Shown: positions 1 to 9,117, counted from the stretch's first letter. The stretch: 64,000 bases of DNA from CAWFXC01 sp963819735 (GCA_963819735.1 CAWFXC010000001.1:2356001-2420000); one strand, 5' to 3'. The notes: a model not told the origin generated them from the letters alone. A program made the numbers and translations.

Positions 1-906
1 TCCCGCCCCGCCTCGTGGTGGCCGCCGGCTCCGAGTTCCGAGAGCGTCGCCTCGGTCAGCTTGAGCACCGCGGGCCGGAACGTGAGCAGCTCGAGCCGCG
101 TCGTCTCCGGGTCGGTGTACGAGAGCGCGAGCTTCGCGCCGGCGCGCTTGATCGCGTCGATACGGGGTGCGAGGTCGGCGACTTCGGACGACCGCACCGG
201 ACCGGTGAGCTCGATGACCAGACCGTGGAGATCACCCGCGTCGGCGAGCACGCGCCCGACCGCGTCAGTGCCCAGTGCCTGCGGGCTCACGTTCAGCGAC
301 AGGAAGCAGCCGCGTGGCGTCTCGCGGCGTCGGCTCAACGTGGCGCGGGAGCGCAAGTGCCTCGAGGTCGTTGCGGAGTCCTCGCTGCGCCGCTTCTGCG
401 AACCAGCGATCGGCCGACAGCCCGGTGCGTCCGGTGAACCGGGCCAGGGCTTCGTAGCCCACGACCGACGAACTGCGGAGATCCGCGATCGGTTGGAGGA
501 ACGCTTCGACGTCGCACCCGCTGAGCGCGTGGTCGAGGAGATCGTCCCAGGTCGCGAGACCGCTGGGCGCGTCGGTATCGACCCCGGTGCCGCCACCGGG
601 GCCCGCCCCCGCCGAGGCGATCTCCGGGATGTTCCCGGCCGAGATCTCGCGCGCGATCCATTCGATGAAGGCCGGAACGCGGTGCAGGGGCCGGAGCCGG
701 GGATGACCGGCGAGCGCCGCGGCAACCCGTCCGATCGACTCGCCGAACACCTGGTGCCCGACGTGTTCCACGGCCTGCTGCAGGTCGAGTGGTTCCTCGG
801 CGCCGTCGGCGGACGATGCATCGGCCACGATCGGCAGCGCCGCCGTCGACAAGGCGACGAGGCTGCTCCAATCGGCTGGAGCGCGCACCGTGGCGGATGC
901 GGTCAT
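1..906 (-). CDS. Degenerate EAL-domain protein, frameshifted, cut by left window edge
   Basis: The first ~115 residues are not recognised. An EAL-type domain follows, with a literal GYEALARF motif near residue 140. The reading frame breaks at the GGG run at 347-349. Removing one base continues the domain with FLSLNVSPQAL and LVIELTG and runs off the window edge. EAL domains hydrolyse cyclic-di-GMP. Here the segment that normally reads DDFGTG reads LALSYTDPETTR, so two metal-binding aspartates are lost and I infer a non-catalytic, possibly c-di-GMP-sensing or scaffold role. The start ATG lies 1 nt after the stop of the upstream XRE gene, so the two are probably co-transcribed. The frameshift is probably a sequencing error. 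Confidence 0.7.
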
Positions 907-907
907 G

Positions 908-1828
908 TCATCGTCGCGACGACGTGGCGCCGAGTGACGGCAGGATCGTGGTGCGAAGCTGCCAGGCTTCCTGCTCGTCGGTTCCGAGCAGCTCCATCAG
1001 GCGCGCCTCGATGGCTTCGGGCGTGCCACCGAGCGCGGTTGCGAGCTCGGAGAGGTCTTCCTGCCGCAGCGAGGTCGGCGAGATCCGTTGGGTGTCGCGC
1101 AGCTCGAGGAGCATCGAGAGGTACTCGCGGAGGAGCGCATCGGGCGCGACGCCCGGGAGCGTGCCGGGCGCGTCGGTGTCGGCGGTCTCGGGCGCGTCCG
1201 GCGCGTCGGCGGCTTCATCGGTGGCTTCGACCGTGGCCGCGGTGGCGACCGGCGCGGCGGCCGGTTCGGGTGCGCCATCGGCCGGGTCGGTGGCGTCAGC
1301 CGGGGCCTCGGCCTCGGCCTCGGCCTCGGTGTCGGCGGCGACGGCGACGACGACCGGTGTCACCGCGGGTTCGGGTTCGGGTTCGTCGTCGTTGGTGTCG
1401 GCGGTGCCCTCGATCGGGTCGGTGGTGTCGGCGGCGACGGATGCTTCCACCGCTGCGGCGTCGGACGCGGGTTCCACGTCGTCCTGGGCGACGGGTGCGT
1501 CAGACGACTCGGCGGTGATCGTGTCGTCAGTGTTCACGTCGGCCGCCGCGTCGGTGTCGATCTCCGAGTCGGTGTCGGCGTCGGCGTTCGCTTCCGGCTC
1601 CGGAATCGGCGGGATGAGCTCCTCGAGCTCCACGTCGAGCGCCGCCGCGAGCGCACGGCGGTCGCCGTCGGTCACCGGCCGGCGCCCGCGCTCGTACTTC
1701 GCGATCTTGCGGCGACTCAGGCCGGAGCCCGCGGAGAGCTCGGCCCGGGTCATGCCCCGTTCGTCGCGCAACTTCTCAAGTGTCGGCCCGAATTGATCCG
1801 GACCGACTCGTCCTGCCCGGAGAGTCAT
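908..1828 (-). CDS. XRE-family helix-turn-helix protein with long acidic tail
   Basis: Protein of 306 residues. Residues ~14-70 form an XRE/Cro helix-turn-helix (GMTRAELSAGSGLSRRKIAKY followed by ERG). Residues ~75-235 are low complexity, rich in Ala, Asp, Glu and Thr and strongly acidic. The last ~65 residues look like a folded helical domain. The ATG at 1828 is chosen because the HTH begins about 13 residues later and the frame upstream of it has no domain. It probably binds DNA as a local regulator; the paired repeats at 1844 and 1884 just upstream are a candidate autoregulatory site. It is divergent from the large repeat protein and upstream of the EAL gene. The target is unknown. Confidence 0.7.
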   Translation of the reverse strand: MTLRAGRVGPDQFGPTLEKLRDERGMTRAELSAGSGLSRRKIAKYERGRRPVTDGDRRALAAALDVELEELIPPIPEPEANADADTDSEIDTDAAADVNTDDTITAESSDAPVAQDDVEPASDAAAVEASVAADTTDPIEGTADTNDDEPEPEPAVTPVVVAVAADTEAEAEAEAPADATDPADGAPEPAAAPVATAATVEATDEAADAPDAPETADTDAPGTLPGVAPDALLREYLSMLLELRDTQRISPTSLRQEDLSELATALGGTPEAIEARLMELLGTDEQEAWQLRTTILPSLGATSSRR

Positions 1829-1843
1829 ACCTGGTCGTATCGG

Positions 1844-1895
1844 CGGTCGGTACCACCTCCTGAAGGGTCGAAAGTCACACTGACGGTCGGTATCA
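1844..1895. promoter_or_regulatory. Two direct copies of CGGTCGGTAYCA between divergent genes
   Basis: The 12-mer CGGTCGGTACCA occupies 1844-1855 and CGGTCGGTATCA occupies 1884-1895, exactly 40 bp apart (about four helical turns). They lie in the short gap between the XRE gene and the divergent repeat-protein gene. The near identity and the location suggest a regulator-binding pair, most simply for the XRE protein. This is inference; no binding data are available. Confidence 0.4.
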
Positions 1896-1997
1896 ACTCG
1901 GCCTCGCGCGACGCCGATGGAATACATGGCGCGCGGGCAGTGTCGTTCCGACAGGTCTTGTCGCAGGCCGGCGCCGGGCAGCAGTGCGGAGGACTCG

Positions 1998-4900
1998 GTG
2001 GGCAAGGACTCGCAAGACAAGAAGGACCTGAAGAAGGCCCGGAAGCAGGCCGCGTTCGAGCACCGCGTGCAGAGCGCCGCGCACGAGGCGCGCGAGGCGT
2101 TCTGCACCGAGTTCGAACGCCTGCAGGTGGACGCGCGCGCCGAGCTCGCGGCGATGCTCGCGGACCTGCGGTCGGCGTGCAACGACGCGGTCGACGAGCT
2201 CATCGCCGAGCGCGATCGGGCGCAGCGCCGGCTCGCCGAGATCAACACCGAGGCCGACGGTCAGCTGGCGACGATCCAGGGCACGGCTGCGGTGGCCGAG
2301 ACCGCGGCGAGGGAGCTCGAGTCGCGCAGCCGCGAATACCTGCAACAGACCGACCAGAGCAGTCGCGATTCACTGACGCGACTCGAAGCCACGTTCGCCG
2401 AGCTTCGTGCGAGCGCAGAAGGCGGCGCGACAACGACCGCCGAGCTGATCGAGAATGCCGCGACCGACGCCGAGGCGCGTGTCGTAGCGGCGGCCGAGCG
2501 GGTCGAGACCGCCACGACCGATGCGGAGGCGCGCGTCGCGGCGACGGCCGAGCGGGTCGAGACCGCCGCGACCGATGCCGAAACCCGGGTGACGGAGACG
2601 GCGACCGCCGCGGTGGAACGCGTCGAGACCGCCGCGACCCAGAGTGAGGGAACTGCGACGAGCGCATCGGAGCGCATCGAGCACGCGGTGACGCGGCACG
2701 AGCAGGAGCTCGACCGCATCTTCACCGAGTTCACGGCCCGGCTCGCCGCATCGGAGCTCGAGACGGCGGAGTACGTGGGCGCGGCGCGCGAGCGCACCGC
2801 CGACGAGCTGGCCGAGCTGACCATCGGGGTCGACCGGAACGTGCAAGACCTGCAGACGTACGCGCGGACGCGAATCGGGGAGGCGCTGGCGCAGGTCGAG
2901 AGCGAGTCGCAGGCGCTGTTGAGCAAGGCGGAGGCCGCCGTCGACGAGATCCCGACGCCGGCTGCCACGACCGTTGAGCCGTCGTCCACCTACTTCGTCG
3001 AGCACGACCTCATCGGGTCGGACCCGATCGACACCACTCCCATCGCGTGGGGCCCGGCCGACCACGAGCCGCTCGGGAACGGATCCGTGGGCTTCGAGCC
3101 GGCGGGCTTCGAGCCGGTGGGTTTCGAGCCGGTGGGTTTCGAGCCGGCGGGTTTCGAGCCGGCGGGGTTCGAGCCGGCGGGGTTCGAGCCGGCGGGGTTC
3201 GAGCCGGTCGAGGAGGAGACCGCTGACTTCCAACCGGTGGGTTTCGAGCCGCTGAGGTTCGAACCTGTCGCGTTCGACGCGGTGGACCCGGCCGATGCCG
3301 GCGAGGTCCCCGACGACGATGCCCCGCGGCCGGATCTCGACGACGACCCGGTCTTCAACGAGCTCGTCGCCGGGATGCGCGGCGAACCCGACCGCGCCGG
3401 TCCCGATTCCTTCGAGTACTCACCCGCCGACGGTGCCGACGATCACTGGGCGATCACCCCGTCGTCCTTCGACACCACTTCCTTCGACACCACTTCCTTC
3501 GACACCACTTCGTTCGACACCACTTCGTTCGACACCAGTTCCTTCGACACCAGTTCCTTCGACACCAGTTCCTTCGAAACCGCGTCGTTCGACGACGCGC
3601 CGGCTCCGACACCGTCGGGTTCGTTCGAACCGTCGCCGGCACCCCAGGGCGGCACGCTCGAAGCGCACGTGGGCATCGGCGCGGTCGACGTGATCGCCAC
3701 TCGTCCCGTGAACGTCACCGTCTCGCTGCGCGAGGTTGGCGCCTGCGCGCTACAGCTCACCCGTACGGCCGGACAGGTCGTGCGCATCGCCGTCGTGCAT
3801 TCGGTTTCGCAGGGCATTCGCGAGTCGGCCCTGCGGTTGACGACGAGCGACACCGTCGGATGGTGGGAATACGAAGACGTCCCCGCGGTGACCGACAACG
3901 ACGCGAAGGCCTCCGCGGTCGTCGATCTCGCCGAGCTCCGCGACGCGCTCGACGCGCACGACCGGTTCGTGGGCGGCTCCGACGCACCGATCCGCATCGA
4001 GCACAACGTCGTCATCGGGAACCACCTGATCCTCGCTCGCGACGCGACCGACCTGCCGGGCCTGTCCGACGATCGCAAGATCATCGAACGCGTCGATCTG
4101 CGGGCAACCGATCGCCGTGGCCTCATCCTCGAGACGCAGGTCGGGCGGCTGCTGCTCCCGCTCGATCTGGTGGCGCAGTTCCGCGCCCGCCAGATCGCAG
4201 TGGCCGATCTCGTGCTCGTGAACGGCCTCCCGTGCCTGTCGGCCGAGGTGACCGGTTCCGGCGCGACCGGGCCGCGGCACTTCCTCGCCCGGCTCCAGGA
4301 GTTCGACGAGTTCGACGTCCCCGTCGTGTCCGAGCGCCGGGGCCCCACCGGGAGCGAGGTCAGCCAGCTCATCAGCGCACTGTCGCCGACCACCACGCCC
4401 GAGGAGCTCGAGCGGATCCTCAAAGTGGGTGTCGGCTACACGCGCCGCCGAGCTGCCGCGCACCCCGCGCTCCGGCAGGAGCTCATTCTCGATCTGGTCC
4501 GCGAAGGCACCGAGGCGATTCGCGCCGCGGCGGCGTCGAACACGAGTCTCGGAAGCGAGGCGTGTGATCTCGCCGTCGGCGACTCGTCGTCGTTGGTGCG
4601 GGCGATGGTGGCCGCCAACCCCGCGATTCCGACCCCCGCGTTGGAGCAGCTGGCGACGGATTCCGCCGCGCAGGTGCGGGCGCACGCCGCGTCGAATCCG
4701 GCGATCCCGGACGAGTTGCTCCTTCGGCTGGCGGAGGACGAAGAATCGTCCGTGCGCGCCTCGGTGGCCGCGCACCCGAAGGTCGACATCGAAACGCTGC
4801 TCGTGCTGGCCCGCGACCCCGATCCGTTGGTGTGCGAGGCCGTGGCCAACAACCCGGCGTGCCCGGCCGAGGCGCTGCAGGAGCTGGTGGGCATCGTCCC

Positions 4901-5153
4901 CGACCTCGTGCTCTCGAACCCGAAGGCGTCGGAGGCCCTCCTGGTGGCCGGGAGTCAGGTCGACTCCCCGCGGCTGCGGATGATGGTGGCGCGCAATCCG
5001 GCCACCCCGGCGAAGCAGTTGCGCCGGCTCGCACGCGACCCCGACCTCGACGTCCTGGCCGCGGTGGTGGATCACCCGAAGACGCCGGCCAGTGCCCGGC
5101 GTCGGGCTCGCCGCAGCCTCAACCCCGCCAGCGACGAAGCCCGCGAGGCCTGA
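1998..5153 (+). CDS. Large coiled-coil, tandem-repeat and leucine-rich-repeat-variant protein
   Basis: Protein of ~1051 residues. GTG 1998 is chosen because GGAGGA sits 5 nt upstream and a basic VGKDSQDKKDLKK start follows. Residues ~1-330 are predicted coiled coil with heptad-like repeats around AERVETAATDAEARV. Residues 364-403 are eight tandem GFEP(V/A) pentads and residues 490-534 are nine SFDTT-type pentads, both in an acidic disordered linker. Residues ~551-800 are an unrecognised globular part. Residues ~815-1040 are HEAT-like LRV repeats of the form VRAxVAxNPxxPxxxLxxLAxDxD. No signal peptide or membrane segment is seen. I infer a cytoplasmic scaffold; the function is unknown. It is divergent from the XRE regulator. 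Confidence 0.75.
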   Translation: MGKDSQDKKDLKKARKQAAFEHRVQSAAHEAREAFCTEFERLQVDARAELAAMLADLRSACNDAVDELIAERDRAQRRLAEINTEADGQLATIQGTAAVAETAARELESRSREYLQQTDQSSRDSLTRLEATFAELRASAEGGATTTAELIENAATDAEARVVAAAERVETATTDAEARVAATAERVETAATDAETRVTETATAAVERVETAATQSEGTATSASERIEHAVTRHEQELDRIFTEFTARLAASELETAEYVGAARERTADELAELTIGVDRNVQDLQTYARTRIGEALAQVESESQALLSKAEAAVDEIPTPAATTVEPSSTYFVEHDLIGSDPIDTTPIAWGPADHEPLGNGSVGFEPAGFEPVGFEPVGFEPAGFEPAGFEPAGFEPAGFEPVEEETADFQPVGFEPLRFEPVAFDAVDPADAGEVPDDDAPRPDLDDDPVFNELVAGMRGEPDRAGPDSFEYSPADGADDHWAITPSSFDTTSFDTTSFDTTSFDTTSFDTSSFDTSSFDTSSFETASFDDAPAPTPSGSFEPSPAPQGGTLEAHVGIGAVDVIATRPVNVTVSLREVGACALQLTRTAGQVVRIAVVHSVSQGIRESALRLTTSDTVGWWEYEDVPAVTDNDAKASAVVDLAELRDALDAHDRFVGGSDAPIRIEHNVVIGNHLILARDATDLPGLSDDRKIIERVDLRATDRRGLILETQVGRLLLPLDLVAQFRARQIAVADLVLVNGLPCLSAEVTGSGATGPRHFLARLQEFDEFDVPVVSERRGPTGSEVSQLISALSPTTTPEELERILKVGVGYTRRRAAAHPALRQELILDLVREGTEAIRAAAASNTSLGSEACDLAVGDSSSLVRAMVAANPAIPTPALEQLATDSAAQVRAHAASNPAIPDELLLRLAEDEESSVRASVAAHPKVDIETLLVLARDPDPLVCEAVANNPACPAEALQELVGIVPDLVLSNPKASEALLVAGSQVDSPRLRMMVARNPATPAKQLRRLARDPDLDVLAAVVDHPKTPASARRRARRSLNPASDEAREA
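3087..3206 (+). repeat. 15-bp tandem repeat, eight units encoding VGFEP/AGFEP
   Basis: Eight in-frame 15-bp units (consensus gtgggtttcgagccg) differ only at synonymous or Val/Ala positions. Degenerate copies (DFQP, GFEP, RFEP) continue to about 3262. The unit length is a multiple of three, so copy-number change would keep the frame. Confidence 0.9.
3465..3599 (+). repeat. 15-bp tandem repeat, nine units encoding SFDTT-like pentads
   Basis: Nine in-frame 15-bp units code for SFDTT four times, SFDTS three times, then SFETA and SFDDA. The first seven are almost identical in DNA, which points to recent expansion by slippage. Confidence 0.9.
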
Positions 5154-5180
5154 CCGTCGCGAAACCCGACCGGGCCGCGC

Positions 5181-6431
5181 TCAGTTCGACGCGCTCCCGA
5201 TGCGCGGACCCGGTGAGAACCGGCCCGGCATCTTGATGTAGCCGTTCACGATGCCGGCCGACGGATACCGCTTGCTCGCGGCGCGATCGATCTCGTAGTC
5301 GGGCATGCGCAGCAAGACCTGTTCGAGCACGATCGCGAACTCCGCCCGCGCGAGGGTAGACCCGATGCAGCGGTGCTTGCCCATACCGAACGCCACGTGA
5401 CGGTTCGGCTCCCGGTCGACGACGAACGTGTCGGCGTCGGGGAATTCGGCTTCGTCGCGGTTGGCCGAGCCGAAGCACATCAGCACGCGGTCGCCGCGCT
5501 CGAGCTGCTGACCGTCGAGATCGGTGTCCTGGGCGACGGTACGGGCGAACGCCTGCACCGGCGAGAAGTAGCGGAGGAACTCCTCGGTTGCGCCGGGAAT
5601 CAGCTCCGGATGATCGACGAGCTGCGCGCGGACGTCGCGGTGGGAATCGAGGTACTCGAGCGCATTGGCGATCAGCGACGTCGTGGTGTCGACCCCGCCG
5701 TTGATGATCGTGCCCAGCAGCGAGACGATCTCCTCGTCGCCGAGCGTCCGGCCCTCGATCTTGGTGGTGATGATGGAGCTGAGGTTGTCGTCGTCGGGGT
5801 TGGCGCGCCGATCGGCGACGGCCTGCGCCACTGCTTCGAACATCCACGCCTGGCCTTCCACGGCCTTGGTGAACTCGGGGGTTCCCGGCCGCGTGTAGAC
5901 CACCTCGTGGGCCGGTTCCGCGTAGTGCTCCCAGTCCTCGAGCGGCAGTCCGAGAAACGCCAGTACCGCTTGCGCCGGGACGGGGTTGGCCAGATCGAGC
6001 ACGAAATCGATCGTCCCCGATTCGATGCGCTTGTCGAGGGACCGCGTCGTGAACTCGAGCAGCTCCGGCTTCATGCGTTCGATCGCCGGTGGCGCGAACA
6101 ATGGATTCAGGATCCGGCGGAAGATGTTCCACTCCGGCGGGTCCATCTCGATGAGCGCGTTCTGGTACGGGGCTTCGGGGATGTTGACGCCACCGAACCG
6201 GACGCCGTCGGCTTCCATCGTCTCGTGACGCGACGAGAACTTCGCCTCGTCACGCATCGAGCGCGCGAAGGCGTCGTATCCGGTGACGATCCAGTGCCCA
6301 CCGTTGCTCTCGGTGTACGCGACCGGGCAGCGTTGCCGCAGATCACGCGTGATCGCGTCGGCGTCGCTCGCGTATGCCGGCGAGGTGTGGTCGAAGTCGA
6401 TCGTCGGGCGCTCGGCTCGCGTGCGTGCCAT
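5181..6431 (-). CDS. Cytochrome P450
   Basis: Full-length soluble bacterial P450 of 416 residues. It has the I-helix oxygen-binding motif GGVDTTT, the K-helix ExxR motif EEFLR, and the haem loop FGMGKHRCIGSTLAR with the haem-ligating cysteine at about residue 355. P450s hydroxylate unactivated carbons using electrons from a ferredoxin; no ferredoxin or reductase gene lies beside it. It is the last gene of a minus-strand series with an epoxide-hydrolase-like protein and two molybdenum-hydroxylase subunits, which suggests oxidation of a hydrophobic substrate. The substrate cannot be read from the sequence. Confidence 0.93.
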   Translation of the reverse strand: MARTRAERPTIDFDHTSPAYASDADAITRDLRQRCPVAYTESNGGHWIVTGYDAFARSMRDEAKFSSRHETMEADGVRFGGVNIPEAPYQNALIEMDPPEWNIFRRILNPLFAPPAIERMKPELLEFTTRSLDKRIESGTIDFVLDLANPVPAQAVLAFLGLPLEDWEHYAEPAHEVVYTRPGTPEFTKAVEGQAWMFEAVAQAVADRRANPDDDNLSSIITTKIEGRTLGDEEIVSLLGTIINGGVDTTTSLIANALEYLDSHRDVRAQLVDHPELIPGATEEFLRYFSPVQAFARTVAQDTDLDGQQLERGDRVLMCFGSANRDEAEFPDADTFVVDREPNRHVAFGMGKHRCIGSTLARAEFAIVLEQVLLRMPDYEIDRAASKRYPSAGIVNGYIKMPGRFSPGPRIGSASN

Positions 6432-6473
6432 GGGTTCCCCTCCCGTTCCGCCACGCGCGGTGGCGCGACGGTT

Positions 6474-6863
6474 TCACATCACTTCGGTGAGCCCGAATGC
6501 CTCCAGGGCCTGTTGCATGTCGAAGTAGTCGCGCCACGCGACGATCCGGTCGTCGTCGATCTCGAAGATGCCCATCACGGGCAGGTCGCCGACGCGATCG
6601 GGAAGTTCCAACGAGTCGATGCGCTCGGTGAACACGACGTTGCCGGCGGCCCCGATCGCCAGGATCCTCACCCGCACCGCGCCCAGTTGTTCCAGCTTCT
6701 TGCATTTCTCGGTGAGCGCGACGGCACCGTGCGCCGGTTCCAGGGGCACCATGTGGAACTCGACCTCATCGGCGATGAACTCCGGGAACCGGTTCCATTC
6801 GGCGTTGCCCCACGCTGCACAGAAGCCTTCGACGATCTCGATCGGGGTACGGGGTCCGGGCAT
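6474..6863 (-). CDS. Limonene-1,2-epoxide hydrolase family protein
   Basis: Protein of 129 residues with the SnoaL-like cone fold of the limonene-epoxide hydrolase family. The known Asp-Arg-Asp catalytic set of that family appears conserved: Arg81 and Asp83 in FTERID and Asp112 in WRDYFDM, with almost the family spacing. Such enzymes add water to epoxides in one step. It sits 42 nt upstream of the P450, whose products can be epoxides, and 12 nt after the FAD subunit gene, so the cluster probably works as one unit. The natural substrate is inferred only from context. Confidence 0.8.
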   Translation of the reverse strand: MPGPRTPIEIVEGFCAAWGNAEWNRFPEFIADEVEFHMVPLEPAHGAVALTEKCKKLEQLGAVRVRILAIGAAGNVVFTERIDSLELPDRVGDLPVMGIFEIDDDRIVAWRDYFDMQQALEAFGLTEVM

Positions 6864-6875
6864 GCACGGGCTCCT

Positions 6876-7712
6876 TCAGCGCGACGAGTCGCGTTCGGCG
6901 GTGGTGGTGAGGGCGCGGCGGACGAGGACGCGGGCGAGGTGGCGGCGGTATTCGACGGTGGCGTTGAGGTCGGCGGGAGGATCAGTGTCGGCGTCGGCGA
7001 ACGCGGCCGCGTCGGCAGGTGACGCCCCGGTCCGGAGCGCTTCCTCGACGGCTCGGGCGCGGAGCGGGGTGGAGCCCATGTTCACCAACGCGACGCCCGG
7101 GTTGGTGCCGCCCACCGCGGCGACCCCGACGATGGCCCAGTCCTGGGCCCGCCGATTGAACTTCTCGAACGCCCAGCCCGCCCCGTCCTGTTTCGGGACC
7201 TTGATCTCGATGATCACCTCATCCGGCGCCAAAGCAGTCTCGAGAAACTCGACAAAAAAATCGTCCGCCACGATCGACCGTTCCCCAGTCGCGCCCCGCA
7301 CGGTGATCGTGCCACCCAACGCGAGCACCACCGCAGGAAGATCCGACGCCGGATCACCATGCGCCAACGACCCACCCAGGGTGCCCCGATGACGCACCTG
7401 CGGATCACCCACCTCCGCCGCCGCCGCGCTCAACAACGGGACATGCGCGTGGACGACCGGGTTGGATTCCACCTCGTGATGACGAGTCAACCCACCAATC
7501 GCGATCTGATCCCCCACATCACGCACATACGACAACTCGCCGAGGCCACCCACATCGACCAGGACCGACGGCGTCGCCAACCGCAACTTCATCAACGGCA
7601 ACAACGAATGGCCACCCGCCAACAACTTCGCGTCGTCGCCGAACTCACCCAACAACCCGATCGCATCATCCACCGACTCCGCCCGCACGTACGCGAACCC
7701 CGCCGGAATCAC
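6876..7712 (-). CDS. Molybdenum hydroxylase FAD-binding (medium) subunit
   Basis: Protein of 278 residues in the CoxM/xanthine-dehydrogenase FAD-subunit family. The FAD motifs LLAGGHSLLPLMKLR (near residue 30) and RHRGTLGGSLAHGDPASDLP (near 105) are intact, and the C-terminal CO-dehydrogenase flavoprotein domain is present. It passes electrons between the iron-sulfur subunit and an acceptor. The start is a GTG at 7712. The 2Fe-2S subunit gene lies directly upstream, but no large molybdopterin subunit is adjacent; the only one in the window is ~32 kb away at 39938. Confidence 0.9.
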   Translation of the reverse strand: MIPAGFAYVRAESVDDAIGLLGEFGDDAKLLAGGHSLLPLMKLRLATPSVLVDVGGLGELSYVRDVGDQIAIGGLTRHHEVESNPVVHAHVPLLSAAAAEVGDPQVRHRGTLGGSLAHGDPASDLPAVVLALGGTITVRGATGERSIVADDFFVEFLETALAPDEVIIEIKVPKQDGAGWAFEKFNRRAQDWAIVGVAAVGGTNPGVALVNMGSTPLRARAVEEALRTGASPADAAAFADADTDPPADLNATVEYRRHLARVLVRRALTTTAERDSSR

Positions 7713-7727
7713 ACCCCACCCCGAGTA

Positions 7728-8222
7728 TCACCAGCACTCAGCCATCGCGGCGGAACCGGCCACCACCGCCGCCACGATGTTGTGATACCCCGTACACCGA
7801 CACAAATTGCCTTCCAACCCGGCCCGCACCTCACCTTCAGTGAGCGCACCGCCTTCCTGTGCCAAGCCGACCGCGGCCATCACCATCCCCGGCGTGCAAT
7901 ACCCGCACTGCAACCCGTGATGCTCCCGAAACGCCTCCTGCATCGGATGCAACACCCCACCACTATCCGCGAGACCCTCGATCGTCGTCACCGCCCCGCC
8001 ATCCGCCTGCACCGCCAACACCGTGCACGACTTCACCGACTCGCCATCCAACAACACCGTGCACGCCCCACACGACGACGTATCACACCCCACATTCGTC
8101 CCCGTCAACCCCACCACCTCACGCACAAAATGCACCAACAACGTGCGCGCCTCCACCACACGCTCCACCCGCACACCATTCACGACGAGCACGACCGACA
8201 GTTCCGAAGAAGGTTCGGTCAC
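7728..8222 (-). CDS. Molybdenum hydroxylase 2Fe-2S (small) subunit
   Basis: Protein of 164 residues with both 2Fe-2S clusters of the family: the plant-ferredoxin-type set in GCDTSSCGACTVLLDG plus a later Cys, and the helical set CGYCTPGM with CRCTGYHNIV. GTG 8222 is chosen because it overlaps the stop of the preceding gene as GTGA and gives the usual family length; an upstream extension in frame has no homology-like content. It would relay electrons from the molybdenum site to the FAD subunit encoded next. Confidence 0.92.
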   Translation of the reverse strand: MTEPSSELSVVLVVNGVRVERVVEARTLLVHFVREVVGLTGTNVGCDTSSCGACTVLLDGESVKSCTVLAVQADGGAVTTIEGLADSGGVLHPMQEAFREHHGLQCGYCTPGMVMAAVGLAQEGGALTEGEVRAGLEGNLCRCTGYHNIVAAVVAGSAAMAECW

Positions 8223-9007
8223 CACAGTTCGTCGCAGTACTGATCGGTGCCCGGGATGGTCGGGATGAACGGGGCGACGAGGAGGGTGCGCGCCTTGCCC
8301 GACGCGTCGATGCTCGCGCCGAGATCGGCGAAGTGCGGGTGCCACCACTCGGCGGGATCACCTTCGAGGAAGTGCACGAGCACGAGACGGTCCCCCACGC
8401 CCGGAACCTCGGGTGCCGCGGCGGGCCACCACGATGCTTTCGGCATCGGGCTGAACGCGAGGGTCAACGCGACGGGTGCGTCGGCGAGCACTAGGGGGAT
8501 GTGCTCGCCGAGCACCCAGTCGCGAACCTCGTCGAGCGCAATGCTCGGATCGCGTTCCAGCCACGTCCAGACCATCCCCGGGTACTGGTGCACGAGCGCG
8601 AGCTCCGGGGGCACGCCGTCGGCATCGCGCGCCGACTCCCCGATGAAGTCGTAGGTCGTGGCGGTCATCACGTCGCGCTCGTCGAACGTGCGACCTTTCT
8701 CGGTCAGGAGCTTCGTGAAGTCCGCGGTCCACAGCTGCTGGTCCTCGAGGTGACCGGCCTGGATCCAGTACATGGTGAGGTAGGAGCCGCGCACCGACGG
8801 CATCCCGAACGGCCCGTCGGCGGGGTAGCGGAGCTTCTTGAGCTCACCGGTGGCCACCCAACGCTGCGCCGACATCGTCCACGGTGCGAACACGGCGGCG
8901 AACATGTGATCACGTTCGTAGTACCGGTTGAACGCGACCTCGTGGCCGACATGAGGCTCGTGCAGCGTCAGGATCGCGTTACCCAGCGCGACTCGATCGT
9001 CTGTCAT
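8219..9007 (-). CDS. Protein of unknown function, possible EthD-like alpha/beta-barrel
   Basis: Protein of 262 residues, not recognised with certainty. It is soluble, rich in Trp and His (for example FNRYYERDHMFAAVFAPWTM near residue 25 and WWHPHF near 230), and has two halves that each resemble a short ferredoxin-like unit, so a dimeric alpha/beta-barrel of the EthD/ABM kind is possible. ATG 9007 follows a GGGGGG ribosome site. It is first in the minus-strand series leading to the molybdenum hydroxylase and P450, and is divergent from the FAH-family gene across a KstR2-like operator. Confidence 0.6.
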   Translation of the reverse strand: MTDDRVALGNAILTLHEPHVGHEVAFNRYYERDHMFAAVFAPWTMSAQRWVATGELKKLRYPADGPFGMPSVRGSYLTMYWIQAGHLEDQQLWTADFTKLLTEKGRTFDERDVMTATTYDFIGESARDADGVPPELALVHQYPGMVWTWLERDPSIALDEVRDWVLGEHIPLVLADAPVALTLAFSPMPKASWWPAAAPEVPGVGDRLVLVHFLEGDPAEWWHPHFADLGASIDASGKARTLLVAPFIPTIPGTDQYCDELW

Positions 9008-9073
9008 GCGTCCCCCCTCGCGGATTCCCGGGGCGGAATCCCGGGCGTCATCCTCGCGTACCGATCGTATTTG

Positions 9074-9087
9074 AGCAAGCGCTTGAC
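9074..9087. promoter_or_regulatory. KstR2-like operator, site 1 (divergent promoter region)
   Basis: AGCAAGCGCTTGAC matches A-n-CAAG-nn-CTTG-n-T at all but the last base. On the plus strand its right half forms TTGACA (9083-9088), followed after 17 bp by TGTGCT (9106-9111), so transcription would start at or next to the ATG at 9118 and give a leaderless mRNA. On the minus strand TTGCTC and GAGGAT at 17 bp spacing could serve the gene starting at 9007. Confidence 0.7.
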
Positions 9088-9117
9088 AGGCAAGCCTGGC
9101 GAGGCTGTGCTGGGGCC

